Assembly (NCBI GenBank): GCA_022414725.1
Contig: CM039463.1
Span: 86,009,711-86,073,710 of the forward strand
Source: Microglena sp. YARC
Lineage: Eukaryota > Chlorophyta > Chlorophyceae > Chlamydomonadales > Chlamydomonadaceae
DNA: 64,000 bases
Reading direction: 5' to 3'
Positions 27,101 to 34,599 of the stretch are shown piece after piece. A program made the position numbers and the translations under genes. The notes beneath the pieces are model-generated. The model made no database searches. It was given only the letters and a program-made list of their open reading frames with translations, and was not told the origin of the DNA. How positions within the stretch are numbered: the stretch's first letter is position 1; the number at the start of each line of letters is the position of its first letter.

Positions 27101-30100
27101 GTAAAATTACCAGAAAACTAAACAAATGTTGGAACAAAGATTTAGAGGACCCTGAGTGCACTACGGCTTACCAAATGGTGGTGAGCAGGTGATCAAACTG
27201 TTTTCGTGATGCTTTTAAGTCCCCCTTGGCTCAGTCAAGCCGCAGGCACATTTGGAGATCAGTAGAGCACCAGGAATATGTAGCCAGCAGCAGCAGCCAC
27301 CAACACCACCGCCACCGGCAACACCAACGCCAACGCCAAGCCCAACGCCAACACCACCACCCACCACCATCAGCACCACCATCATCAGCACAGCAAACAA
27401 TGTTGAAGTAACCTGATTATCCATTGGTTTGTTGCATGCTATCATGTTATATCCAGACACTTACTACCACCCTTGCATCATGATATGGGTCTAAACCACA
27501 TTACCATGCTCCTATGCCAGGCCCACAAAGCCCTTGCGGGAATATTAACCCATGGGGATATTTCCTCACTTCTCCTTGCATACATTTATTTTTACCATAT
27601 TATTTTCCTGTCATTAGCACTCTCATAAACATTTGTATCAGCATGTTACTCTCCAGGGGGCAGCCAATTAGGCTACAGGGACTTGCCCAACCTCAAATAA
27701 TCGAGATGAATTTAGATCACTAGGATGGGCTATAGCAGGCACTCTATGACCTGGACCTGCCCTTAGCACTCCCTGCCCTTAGCACTCTCCTCATACATGT
27801 ATGTAACTTTCCAGGGGGGCAGCCAATTAGGTTACAGTGACTTTCCCAACCTCAAATAATTGATATAAATATAGACTACTAGGAGCGGCTAAGGGCTATA
27901 ACAAGCACTCTATGACCTGGACCCCAAACAATTGGGAGAACAAGACAGAGGACCTGAGGTCGAGTACTAAAAGTATTCAATTACTTCCACATTAGGCTTA
28001 CCAATTTTCATTTTTTATTCACAACTTGTATTTTCCACCTTAAAAGATAATTGAAGTAGAAAGCATTTTCGTGCTGCTCCATGCGGTGGTCATAGCTTCT
28101 CGTTTCAGCTACGAGCAGCAGCTTCTAGGCAGCTCCCTGAGCCAGCCACTGGGCCAAGCCCCAAGATGTAAACAGATCAGGAAATCTGGGTGTGTCAGCT
28201 TCAAGGTGCACTAGGTTGCATCAGGTTTGGCTGACTAGCCAGTCAGGAGAGCTGCCCAGAAGCTGCTGCTCTTAGCTGAAAATAAAGCTATGGTTGTGGT
28301 CACCTGGACTGCATTGAGGCATTGTTTTGCCGTTCACAATTCATTGTTGCACATTTGCAGTCCATTGTTGGTGGTTGCCCCCAGTGCAAGCAAACAGACT
28401 GGCTCCCTCAATCTCACGCCTTGTTATAAGGCGATCCATAGATGTATGTATTTATTTAGCACTCTCCATCGAGACCATGAGGATTTGTGCCACTGGTTCA
28501 ATAGTATTCAACGAATCAGCAATGCAACGCATGGTTGGTTGGTCACGTATTTCTCCCCTTAATGGTGTATTCAATTAAACCAACCTGCGTGCCTTGTTTG
28601 TCGGGGAAGCATTGTGGGACATTTACAAACAAAAAAATAAAATCATTCATAAATACCGGTAGTGAGAAAAGAATCAGCAAATGTTTACCCTTTTTATTGT
28701 ATGGTGCAAGTCACCCTGATGTATATATATATAATACATATAATATACCGGTATCTATAAATACCTGCCTGTTCTGTCTTGTACAACTCATTGTAGCACA
28801 TGTGTAGTCTACGTCATCAAGGCCATGAGGACTTGGGTCACTGGTTCGATAATACATTAATACCCAATAAATCAGCCATGGAACGCCCTTTGGTTACGCC
28901 CTGTGGAATGCGTTGAGGCAAACCAGACAGGCAACACAAGCGCTAGGGACTCGAATCCCCTACTTGAATCCTTATCACTTGTTCATGCCATTCCATGCTA
29001 AGGTGACCTATCTGGACAGCGTTTAAGCCGGACGGACAGTTGCGTTTTGGCGGAGCTACCCCTTCTGGAGGGCGGGAGCCCCCAGTGTCACCCCGATGCC
29101 CGTTTGTGCGACCGACCGCCGACTGTGCGACCGACACGAAGCCTGACACGCCAGCCAACTGTCTCGTAACTAACTGGCTTCATTCTGCTCCATTCCGTTG
29201 CCACCTGTCATTCTGCTGCCAACACTCTCCGCCAATTTTCCGCGCCACTTGCTGCATGGGACTTGTTCATCGACAGAATGAACATCATGAACAAAACAGA
29301 ACAAACTGGTCACCTGGACTGCGTTGAGGCCAGCCGGACAGGCATTACAAGCGCTAGGGTCTTAAATCCTCTAATTGAATCTGTAACACGTATTCATGCC
29401 ATTCCATGTCAAGGTCACCTATCTGGACAGCATTGAAGCCAGCTGGACCATTGAGGTCCTTTTTTCATAGATGGAATGAACATCATGACCAAAACAGATC
29501 AAACTGGTTACCTGGACTGCGTTGAGGCCAGCCGGGCAGGCATCACAAGCGCTAGGGTCTTGAATCCCCAACTTGAATTCCTTCAGGAGAGTCCTTTGAT
29601 CATCGGCAAAATGCAGAGCTGCATCTCCAATCTCAACGGGACTCCTGGGAGCACAAGTATATGGGGATTTAAGTCATTTACATGAGGAATGAGGTCATTT
29701 ATATAATTATATGAGGGTTCATGTCATTTATATTGAGGATTGAAGTCACAAACACGAGGATTGAAGTCATTTATATACCTGGAGATCCCAAGCTCATGCT
29801 TAAATGCCCTATTGTAAGACAATACAAAAATGAAATTTAAAATTGCATGCATCATGTCTTGCTTTCCGTTGCACATAATGGCAGTCCTCTGCCTTGGGTA
29901 TGGTACTGCACTATGCGGGAACTGCTCGTGCATGATGAGGTACCTTCCGTTGTACAGGATGGCAGTCATCAGCTTGGGATATGGTACCGCCTGATGCGGG
30001 TACTGCTCGTGCATGATAACGTACCTTCCGTTGTATAGAATAGCAGTCCTCGTCTTGGGGTATGGTACCGCCTGATGCGGGTAGTGCTCGTGCATGTTGA

Positions 30101-31641
30101 CTGTGTCACCCCCATCTGTGCTGTATGCAAAGCCGGTACCATGAGTACCTGTGTAACATCAACACAATGAATGAGAAATATCAAATTAATTGAGAAATGT
30201 CAACATATTATTTTACAAATATTAACATATGAATAGAGTAATGAATGATTAGTATTAGTATCATTCGAATAGCATATTAATTGAGAAATGTGATCATAGC
30301 TGACCCAATCCAACCAAAGCTGGACCTGAGAAACCATCATAGCCTTTCTTTTCTCGCTAGCAGAAGCTTCTAGGCAGCTCCTGTGACTGGCTAGTAAACC
30401 AATCCTGATGCAACCTAGTGCACCTTGAAGCTGACACATCCAGGTTTCATATATTGTTGAAATATTGGGGCTTGGCCCAGTAGCTTGCTCAGGAAGCTGC
30501 TTAGAAGCTGCTGCTTGTAGCTGGAAAAAAGGTGTGGAAACCATGCACGTATTGGATTGGGTACAACAACTCTTGCAATTATAAGCAAGTTCAAGAAGAG
30601 AAAGACCAGTTAGGGAAATCAGGGTAGGGATAGCTTTTAGGGAAAGGTAGGGAAGGACTATGGTCTGATAATGTCAAATGTGTGGAAATGCATAATGCCA
30701 GCTGTTTGGCTGTACTAACAGATGAAGCTACTCTTGCCAGACTGCTGAAATACCTGGGTGTCGCACAGCGGCTGCATATAAGCTGCTATGAAAAGTCAGA
30801 CGGATAAGCCCTGGGCGTGAGCCTGTGCGGCATACCTGATAGCCTTGGATGGGACTAATTGCTGCAGTTCATCCAGCAATAATCGCGAAGTGGAGGCGAT
30901 AAGACGAAAAGTCGAAAACTGTGACGCGCCGATCGCAAGATGCACCCACGTCAAACGCGGATGCACTAGATCAACCAGGGGAGATCAGCAGGCAGTAGCT
31001 TGAAAGATCGTGAAAGCGTTCCAGTAGATGGATTGACAAGAAGCAAAAATAGTCCAACTGATTGAAAATCAAATGCTATAACGGGGGAAGATAACGGGGG
31101 GAAATACACGCTAGTCTACACCCCCGCGGGAGCCTAGTGACTCACTTATCCCTCACTTACGTACGAGTGACTCCGCCGATCACATCGACAAAATCTTTGA
31201 GTCTAGGGCTAGCGCACGCCGCACGGAGACCCATCATTTGATGTGAAAATCCTTTTTGTGAAAACAAATATACTCGGCATCCCAGATGACCTTTTCAGGC
31301 TGGTCTCTCATTAGACTGGACAAAACAAATATCCACCATCCGTTGGATGTTGGATACCAAAAAGAGCTCACAGCCTCATCGAATTATCCTAGGATGGATC
31401 CAGGTAGAATGGAAAACCGAAATGCAGGGATGGAGGCACGGTCAGTTTTAATTATTCAGCGTGTAGCAACTGTTTTATATACGGTAGCATGGATGATATC
31501 CTACAAATATAAGGAAGTAAATCTTCCTAAATCCGCGTCAAGATTCCTGAATCATTGCATACCCTCCCCACCGAAATCAATGGCGATAACCACCTCCCTC
31601 TTGGCCAGTTGCACACCGTCTCTTGGTCTAGAGCCAGCCAT
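3468..31641 (-). CDS. HSPA12-like Hsp70-family ATPase, copy L (16 exons)
   Basis: Exons, high to low: 31572-31641, 30025-30148, 29512-29644, 26768-26883, 25631-25721, 24952-25042, 24238-24389, 19693-19777, 18396-18517, about 18117-18244, 17601-17682, 14914-15070, 12821-12927, 12234-12401, 9303-9419, 3468-3549. Phases agree throughout and give about 607 residues, usual for HSPA12. Visible motifs: phosphate loop [12 protein letters not shown] (about 22-33), VPAIW (144-148), EPEAAA (179-184), DAGGGTTD (205-212), [10 protein letters not shown] (399-408), SKMSYGIE (about 467), [10 protein letters not shown] (about 500), YATDD and IRVSIMFG near the C terminus. Family knowledge: an actin/Hsp70-fold ATPase without the canonical Hsp70 substrate domain; no signal peptide seen. 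Uncertain points: the 5' edge of exon 10, a one-base frameshift in exon 14, and a GC donor at exon 15. The start ATG is shared with copy R. Introns hold most repeats listed here. Confidence 0.85.
3690..3776. repeat. (CT)n then (CA)n microsatellite
   Basis: About 30 CT units followed by about 12 CA units, in intron 15 of copy L next to the terminal exon. The equivalent place in the inverted arm (about 930-960) is not expanded. Confidence 0.9.
4076..7836. repeat. tandem array, five units of 751-752 bp (family A)
   Basis: Units start at 4076, 4827, 5579, 6330 and 7082 with GCCGCATTTCCCACAC. Each contains a hairpin-like TTTCCCAC...GTGGG, a TATA-like GGTATAAAA, and CAGTTGACTTTATTTAATGG. Units are nearly identical; most differences are in homopolymer length. 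The array is within intron 15 of copy L. Short ORFs repeat in every unit without conserved coding signal. A single copy lies at 13,361-14,117. Confidence 0.9.
7872..8465. mobile_element. candidate MITE/foldback element with 11-bp terminal inverted repeats
   Basis: Ends are CTAGGGTTGGG and its complement CCCAACCCTAG. Inside each end are many copies of CGTATA-type words, so both sub-terminal parts are self-complementary. Flanks share a direct repeat of about 20 bp (CATTCAAAATG...) at 7,851 and 8,482. No transposase ORF, so non-autonomous if real. Confidence 0.5.
8740..9250 (+). repeat. G-rich interspersed repeat family J with poly-G
   Basis: Matches 23,575-24,095 in order: GGAGATGGCTGGGTGGTGTG, the GGGGGCAGGAAGATTTAG segment, ATCATGTAG.TCCTG, GGGGGCATG.TTTAGAT, then CCTGGGTGGGTGG. 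This copy contains a 33-G run at 9,111-9,143 and an 18-G run at 9,151-9,168. The open frames here only reflect base bias. Confidence 0.65.
9550..10755. repeat. minisatellite, 10-bp unit
   Basis: About 120 units of GCAATCACGA, GCTAACACAA or GCTATCACGA. The array splits a family G element: its left part is at 9,438-9,545 and its right end (GAGAACCTGAGGTCAAGTAC) at 10,757-10,790. The short ORFs inside are repeat artefacts. Confidence 0.9.
10845..11640. repeat. 8-bp type minisatellite (GGATGGGT)
   Basis: Alternating ATGGGTGG, ATAAGTGG and GTGAGTGG units in higher-order blocks. The minus strand stays open for about 400 codons (H-P-S-I/T) only because of the unit. Confidence 0.9.
11645..11965. repeat. 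(ATGG)n/(ACGG)n microsatellite
   Basis: About 80 tetranucleotides, ATGG with an ACGG block near 11,790-11,840. Adjoins the 8-bp array and probably seeded it. Confidence 0.95.
12540..12600. repeat. short dispersed segment, also at 32,430-32,490
   Basis: Both contain CATGGCAGACATAGTAAGTGTCA or the near-identical form with AATGGCGGACATAG. This copy is in intron 13 of L. The origin is unknown; the second copy lies in an open minus-strand frame. Confidence 0.4.
12955..13215 (-). mobile_element. tRNA-related SINE, copy 1
   Basis: On the minus strand: a B box in GGGGGTTCGATTCCCCC, then a body with CCGCGATGGTAGCTTGTC and a CCACGCCCCATCAGG-like end. It pairs with 20,830-21,020. A family H segment (GATGAT tract plus CTCCAAATGTGCCC) is joined at 12,975-13,060. 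Confidence 0.6.
13272..13298. repeat. degenerate TTTAGGG-like run
   Basis: Three imperfect copies of TTTAGG/TTTGGGG words. Too short and diverged to call an interstitial telomere. Confidence 0.25.
13361..14117 (+). repeat. solitary family A unit (about 757 bp)
   Basis: Full-length relative of the 751-bp units, with more substitutions, in intron 12 of copy L. It starts at GCCGCATTTCCCAC and ends at CAACCGTCTGAAT, as the tandem units do, which defines the element ends. Confidence 0.85.
14330..14520 (+). repeat. diverged family A-like element
   Basis: Has the same start plan: TTTCCCACACCGTGGTGTGAGAAAT hairpin shape, GAATACCCTAAAACCCC, AAACCAGGAGTA and a TATA-like TTTAATATAAAG. The rest does not align. 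Confidence 0.45.
14806..14885. repeat. interspersed repeat family I at the exon 12/intron 12 border
   Basis: Contains GGCGAGCCGCCTTAA on the minus strand. Relatives: 24,470-24,570, 36,555-36,600, 43,780-43,860, 62,318-62,375. If the exon 12 donor at 14,913 is not used, translation of L ends inside this repeat at 14,804. Confidence 0.5.
15115..17320. repeat. minisatellite, 11-bp unit
   Basis: About 200 units of CAATATATAGG or CAATATATAGA, in intron 11 of copy L. The 11-bp period is not a multiple of 3, so all three minus frames read the same 11-residue cycle ([11 protein letters not shown]) and stay open for up to 481 codons. Not coding. Confidence 0.95.
17700..18080. repeat. intron 10 of copy L, with a short duplication and a CA tract
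   Basis: A segment with AGAGCAAGGGTGC(A/T)GGTGGAGGT occurs at 17,690-17,715 and 17,788-17,810. A CA/CCCC tract is at 18,000-18,042. No exon seen. Confidence 0.5.
18697..19300. repeat. minisatellite, 17-bp unit
   Basis: About 35 units of TAGGACATTCACTAGAA with variants ending TTAAA, in intron 8 of L. The matching intron in R is only 306 bp and lacks it, so it expanded, or was lost in R, after duplication. Confidence 0.9.
19478..19570. repeat. hairpin repeat family L with (TTTA)n tail
   Basis: CTCACGC...GTAATAAGGCG followed by TTTA repeats. Other copies: 28,405-28,465, 34,380-34,520, 63,775-63,845. The best copies carry the palindrome CGCCTTGTTACAAGGCG-like. Confidence 0.55.
20040..20345. repeat. 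intron 7 segment of L conserved in R, with poly-G expansion
   Basis: Reverse complement of about 63,080-63,355 in R (both have the TATGTACCCAGC...AAACAAATGCC and GACCGTTGGTCTGTGTTACCC words). L has a 32-G run at 20,096-20,127 where R has mixed CCCTCC. Confidence 0.7.
20482..21305. mobile_element. interspersed element D, about 820 bp
   Basis: Starts AGTAGGGTGCCCTG...GGTCGGCC and ends GGCTGCCTTGGGGCCGACC; GGTCGGCC is inverted at the two ends. A shorter relative (about 350 bp) interrupts a hairpin element at 46,357-46,705. A SINE (20,830-21,020) is nested in it. A 20-bp motif with GGTTTCGCCAAATG repeats near 21,065-21,240. Confidence 0.55.
20830..21020 (-). mobile_element. tRNA-related SINE, copy 2
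   Basis: On the minus strand: A box TGGTCTAGTGGTAGA, B box GGTTCGACTCC inside a 5-bp GGGGG/CCCCC T-stem, then the body shared with 12,955-13,215. A pol III promoter is intact by eye; the anticodon arm does not fold as a normal tRNA. Confidence 0.65.
21508..21563. repeat. (TCTA)n microsatellite
   Basis: About 14 perfect units. The following 21,565-22,540 (intron 7 of L) is unique-looking; I see no exon in it. Confidence 0.9.
22547..22577. repeat. poly-G run, 31 G
   Basis: Uninterrupted G on the plus strand in intron 7 of L. Flanks do not match the other poly-G sites. Confidence 0.9.
22905..23155. repeat. imperfect tandem repeat, about 35-50 bp
   Basis: Repeated GTTCTCATCAGGCGCCCATTC-type words around TTCTGAGCGCTCATTG. 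Six or so degenerate units in intron 7 of L. Confidence 0.7.
23575..24095 (+). repeat. G-rich interspersed repeat family J, copy 2
   Basis: See 8,740-9,250. Both end with a GGCCAACGGCCAC or GGCCAAACGGCCAC palindromic word and CTACTAGTATTT. Intron 7 of L. Confidence 0.65.
24098..24198. repeat. (AT)n tract with a short inverted motif
   Basis: AT dinucleotides with TACTAAAATGAAAT twice. It lies 40 bp downstream of the exon 7 donor of L. Confidence 0.9.
24470..24570. repeat. interspersed repeat family I
   Basis: Contains GGATCCAGCCTTTAAGGCT and CTCGCCGTCTTCGGCAGTA. Just upstream (24,419-24,440) and downstream (24,594-24,700) are (ACCA)n/(ACCG)n tetranucleotide tracts. Confidence 0.6.
24594..24700. 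repeat. (CCAA)n/(CCGA)n microsatellite
   Basis: Mixed tetranucleotides in intron 6 of L. The minus-strand serine/arginine frame is an artefact. Confidence 0.9.
24778..24880 (+). repeat. interspersed repeat family H with GAT tail
   Basis: GATGATGATG tract, then TTTCCTGGAGCCCTACT, GTGCCCGTGGCTTGAC and AGTCAAGGGGAAC. Other copies: 12,975-13,060, 27,215-27,290 (reversed), 37,255-37,400 (reversed), 39,080-39,260 (reversed), 41,030-41,250, 59,190-59,270. Confidence 0.65.
25472..25640 (-). repeat. duplicated exon 5 donor junctions in copy L
   Basis: The junction word ATCATCCTG then GTGGGTTG occurs at the true exon end (25,623-25,640) and about three more times downstream in the intron (near 25,566-25,582, 25,535-25,550 and 25,472-25,489). 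In R there are two (61,945 and 61,996). Confidence 0.7.
25860..26450. other. intron 4 of copy L, AT-rich, no gene seen
   Basis: Short degenerate repeats of an ATTATTTATATTATT type and of a CTATGTAC...CTTTTGAC.ATAT.TTGG word. The latter has relatives at 60,120-60,300 in R, so it predates the duplication. Confidence 0.5.
26453..26652. mobile_element. hairpin MITE family B, copy in L intron 4
   Basis: About 200 bp; the first 60 bp (AGCTTTTCTTCTCAGCTA...) is the inverse complement of the last 60 (...TAGAAGCTGTTG...GAAGCTATGG). It matches 59,906-60,108 in intron 4 of R, so it was present before duplication. No coding content. Confidence 0.75.
27215..27410 (-). repeat. family H copy carrying the unexpanded seed of the giant minisatellite
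   Basis: On the minus strand it reads: GGTGGT/GATGAT tract, then GGCGTTGGCGTTGGTGTTG, GGCGGTGTTGGTGG and CTGCTGCTGCTGG, then CTCCAAATGTGCC and AGTCAAGGGGGAC. This is about one to two units of the 11-kb array at 48,061-59,180, at the equivalent intron position (intron 3). Confidence 0.8.
27642..27985 (+). repeat. two family G copies in tandem
   Basis: Copies at 27,642-27,760 and 27,800-27,985. The second keeps the full 3' end (GACCTGGACCCCAAACAATT, GAGGACCTGAGGTCGAGTAC), which shows the state before the 10-bp array expanded at 9.55 kb. Confidence 0.7.
28093..28293. mobile_element. hairpin MITE family B, L intron 3
   Basis: TAGCTTCTCGTTTCAGCTAC... at the start and ...AGCTGAAAATAAAGCTA at the end, with about 60-bp inverted arms. 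No counterpart is left in R intron 3, which is dominated by the minisatellite. Confidence 0.75.
28900..29600 (-). repeat. three diverged copies of the exon 3 3'-end region
   Basis: The real exon 3 end with donor is at 29,512; copies of its last 60-70 bp (minus-strand AAGCGCTTGT...CTGGCCTCAACGCAGTCCAG type) lie at about 29,312-29,392 and 28,907-28,975. A family F copy (29,045-29,290) is in between. Confidence 0.65.
29045..29290 (+). repeat. interspersed repeat family F
   Basis: CCCCTTCTGGAGG...CGGGAGCC at the start, CCAACACTCTCCGCCAATTT and GGGACTTGTT at the end. Same family as 60,622-60,870. Confidence 0.6.
29853..30095 (-). repeat. 81-bp tandem repeat at the exon 2 donor of L, three units
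   Basis: Unit 1 is the 3' part of exon 2 plus its donor; units 2 and 3 repeat it with the donor word AAGGTAC each time. Unit length is 27 codons ([14 protein letters not shown]...), so the frame stays open through the copies. R has five units at 47,062-47,466. Confidence 0.9.
30338..30540. mobile_element. hairpin MITE family B, L intron 1
   Basis: Orthologous to the split copy at 46,266-46,812 in R intron 1. This one is uninterrupted and gives the pre-insertion state for element D. Confidence 0.75.
30600..31280. other. intron 1 of copy L, no gene seen
   Basis: Words such as AGGGAAAGGTAGGGAA, GAAGCTACTC and TTGACAAGAAGCAAAAA match R intron 1 in inverse order (45,200-46,200), confirming the inverted duplication. 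No exon or ORF of interest. Confidence 0.5.
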
Positions 31642-31985
31642 TCTAGTCGACACGCGTTCTCTTGTCGTGCTCTGATTCGCTGAACAATATTTTTTTCTTT
31701 TTATTGAGGGCTGGTTGGAAGAATTTATCGAATAGGCTGTAAAAAACCGATAACTATATTCCTTTTGACTGGTGTATGTGATGTAAAAGCTATCACGTCA
31801 TGTGATAGCTTGTGTTCGATATGTCAGCTATTCACAAATGATACACCTCGAGGGCAGAACACATCATTTTTGATAGCGTCTTGACGTTTCTTGTTTCCTC
31901 GGTTAGTGGCGGATTTTACATAATGAGCGATTGTCTATGGTAGCAAGCGTATACTGGAGGAGAAATCCAACATTCAAGGGGAAAG
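31642..31985. promoter_or_regulatory. presumed promoter region of copy L, shared with copy R
   Basis: This upstream sequence is conserved in inverted orientation at about 44,370-45,041, upstream of copy R, so it was carried by the duplication. It lies between the L start codon and a possible plus-strand exon, so it could act in both directions. I found no convincing heat-shock element (alternating GAA/TTC triplets). Confidence 0.5.
31789..31809. promoter_or_regulatory. 21-bp inverted repeat in the copy L promoter
   Basis: Arms GCTATCAC and GTGATAGC are perfect 8-bp complements around GTCAT; the centre contains a CGTCA half-site of the CRE/ATF type. The matching place upstream of R (44,753-44,773) keeps a degenerate version. 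Position about 150 bp upstream of the start codon is compatible with a factor-binding site; function is inferred. Confidence 0.35.
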
Positions 31986-32067
31986 GCTGACTCTGCTCTC
32001 TTCAACTGCGTTAAAGAATGAGTTTGACCTTACGGAACTGGTGCAGTCCACGGGCCCCGAGCAATGC
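31951..32067 (+). other. possible 5' exon of the coiled-coil gene
   Basis: An open stretch (KRILEEKSNIQGERL, then a leucine-rich part ending EQC) lies between an AG at about 31950 and a donor at 32068 (CAG then GTCAG). It starts on the opposite side of the copy L promoter. No ATG is present in this frame and its end phase (2) does not match the first sure exon at 35177 (needs 1). It is therefore a 5' UTR exon, an exon of another transcript, or chance. Confidence 0.25.
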
Positions 32068-32333
32068 AGGTCAGTTTGCCAGTTTTGTTGAGACTTTATC
32101 CGGGAGCAACTTAAGTACTTAACGTCTAGAATGACAAATTTGCTCCACATTCAGCTTTAGGCTGCCTTTTTGACAGTTCAATGAAAAGCCAGGTACAGGA
32201 TGTAAGGCATGTAGGAAGTTAGGAACGTGCTCATTCTCCGTACGGCATTGAATGGCAAAAAAGAGAAATGCGCGCATGATGATTCCCCGGACTCCATAAA
32301 AATAACAGGCCAAGGCAAATTATGCTGAATGAA

Positions 32334-32957
32334 TTAATTGGAGGATGGAGTCCACTTCGTTTTCGAATGCCCTGCAATCGGTGCGAAAAACGCTTGGAGG
32401 GGCATGGTGTGAAGGGGACCCTCCAGTACGCCGCAGCTGGGAAAAGTCACAATGGCGGACATAGTAAGTGTCATCCTCCAGGTTGGTGGTAGGGACTCCT
32501 TCATGCGACGGGTGGCAAGAATGCTGGTACAGGAGGCAATATATTCTCTGTGCAGCTTAGAGATGAGTTTGTCTACGTGTTCGCGACTGTTCCCTAAGGT
32601 GGAGAGATTGTATAATAGTTGTGATGGGTAGGGTTTGGATTCGTCGTCAATGTGGAGGATGCCAGGCCTGTATTCATCCATGTGGGGGAGATCAGGGGGG
32701 TTGAGGGTGGTTGGGGGTCTCGTGGGGATGTCGGATGTCGCCTCATGGCTGCATCCATGTACATGGGGAGGCCTCCCAGAGCTCCCTTGGCTAACGGTGC
32801 TCAGGGAGTCAGGGGACAGCTCAAGTTGTGTATGAGCTGTGTATGTATGTTCAAGTCCAGGGGTAGGACCCGGGGGTAGGCCAAATAGGCCTAAGGGACT
32901 TGCCCAACTGTATAGGAAGGGCTTAAAAAGAAAAAGCACTGATGAACTGAACCCCAA
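32334..32957 (-). other. 207-codon open frame, possibly a coding relic
   Basis: The frame covers a family G repeat at its 5' end, so it cannot be a clean gene. The middle (KLISKLHREYIASC, then SILATRRMKESLPP) looks protein-like and resembles a frame at 34,600-34,780 (LYTKLNTRATDSF, SIVACRRHMEQ). Both may be fragments of one dispersed coding element. Family unknown. Confidence 0.25.
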
Positions 32958-32999
32958 ACAATCGTTGAAACGACGGGGGCCCTGAATTCGTGCTACAGT

Positions 33000-33130
33000 G
33001 ATAATTCAATTCTACAATATAACAGTGATAATTAATACAATGAGAATTAATTCATTAATTAAATACATATACCGTAATTAATTAAATGCAGATAATTAAT
33101 TAAATACAGATAATTAATTATACAATAAAC
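33000..33130. repeat. AT-rich TTAATTAA tandem words
   Basis: Repeated GATAATTAATTAAATAC units, about six. The stretch 33,130-33,640 holds nothing further that I can name. Confidence 0.7.
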
Positions 33131-33643
33131 GAGCTATTCGTAAATGATATAAACATCACTGAGTGCCAGTATGGGACACACACCCAACCAAGATATGCAA
33201 CTGTGATTATTGCTGATCATAATAGCATGCGCAAACTCTCTGAATAACCTGACCAACACTTAGTAGCTAGATTCATCATTCCGCAGTATGCAATCATAGG
33301 ATCACATGATACCTCATACTGTGATAGTATGCCTTATAGGAATCATATAATCATAGGTCATCAGCATATGATCATAGACTGCCTCAAACTGATGAAGGGT
33401 GTATTCAGAAACCAAAATCAAATCAAATTTCTTTGCTTGGTATCTTTACTGCTCGCCTTTTGTAGATGGATGGTTATAAATCCCACCCATATTGCGCCTA
33501 CTCTTTTGTAGGAGTGGCAACGCCATTCGAACTGAATCCTCGGTGCTGCTGGTTTGTGTAGGGAGACCCACCTCCTGGGGATGAAATTCCTTTCACAACT
33601 CAGAAAAAATGGGGTGATATACTGATATTATGGGCTCGTCTTC

Positions 33644-33843
33644 ATAGCTTTATTTTCAGCTACGAGCAGTAGCTTGTAGGTAGCTCTGTGAGCCAGCCAC
33701 GGGGCTTAGCTCCATGATTTCGACAGTTCTGTACATCAGATTGTGTCACCTTCCAGATGCACTAGGTTGCGCTAGCTTAAGTTGAATAGACAGTCAGGGG
33801 AGCTACCTGGAAGCTGATGCTTGTAGCTGAAAAGGAAAGCACT
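33644..33843. mobile_element. hairpin MITE family B, between L and the coiled-coil gene
   Basis: ATAGCTTTATTTTCAGCTACGAGC at the left end is complemented by GCTTGTAGCTGAAAAGG at the right. It lies outside the duplicated arms. Confidence 0.75.
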
Positions 33844-34379
33844 GCTTGTCTTGGTCCAATAACGGCCTGCCTATAGAATGCAATGCTGAGTAAATATCAT
33901 GATCATGATGAACTATCATCATCATCATCATCATCATTATATAACTTTAACTAACTACTGGGAGACTAGTGAATTGTTGCTCAAAGTAAATAAGCCGTGT
34001 ACATCTTTATTGCTCAAAATGAAGGATGTCACATCTATTGCCAATCAATCAGTGACTATAAGTATACATTAAAGTGTGTGAGTCCTATACCTATATACAC
34101 ATTGTGTTGATAGATTAAAGAGGATGGTTGAAAAACAAGACAAACATACTACCGGTACTGAAGTCATGCAAACTAGCTAATAAATAAATGTGAAGCCCTA
34201 TGCTGGGGTGTCTTGTTAGTTGAGGGGGCCCACCCGCCCGTTCGCTTCTGAGTAGTCCATTCATTGTTTATGATATAGCATATGCATATCAATCATGTTT
34301 TAGGGACTCTGGAAATGGTGGTGGTGGTGGTGGTGGGTGGGGTGGGGGGGGAATACACTTCCAAAACCATTTTCCATCT

Positions 34380-34520
34380 AGTAAATAAATAAATAAATGA
34401 ATAGTACGCCTTCTTACAATTATTTTTTAGTAATTAAATAGATAAACACATACATACATAAATAGCACGCCTTGTCAAATAGTATGCCTTATTACAAGGC
34501 GTGAGGTTGGGGGGGCCAGC
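34380..34520. repeat. hairpin repeat family L with (AATA)n tail
   Basis: Two AATAAATAA tails and two copies of ACGCCTT..ACAA, the second followed by GGCGTGAGGTTGGGG. Confidence 0.55.
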
Positions 34521-34562
34521 CCGTTTGCTTTCACTGGGGCCATCTACCAATAGGCGGGCGGG

Positions 34563-34563
<1 letters not shown>

Positions 34564-34593
<30 letters not shown>
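34564..34593. repeat. poly-G run, 30 G
   Basis: Fourth long G run, again on the plus strand, next to a GGCGGGCGGGCG stretch. Confidence 0.9.
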
Positions 34594-34599
34594 CTATTA

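Noticed and set aside
31642..31985. Heat-shock elements upstream of copy L
   Set aside because: Only scattered GAA/TTC triplets without the alternating 5-bp spacing.
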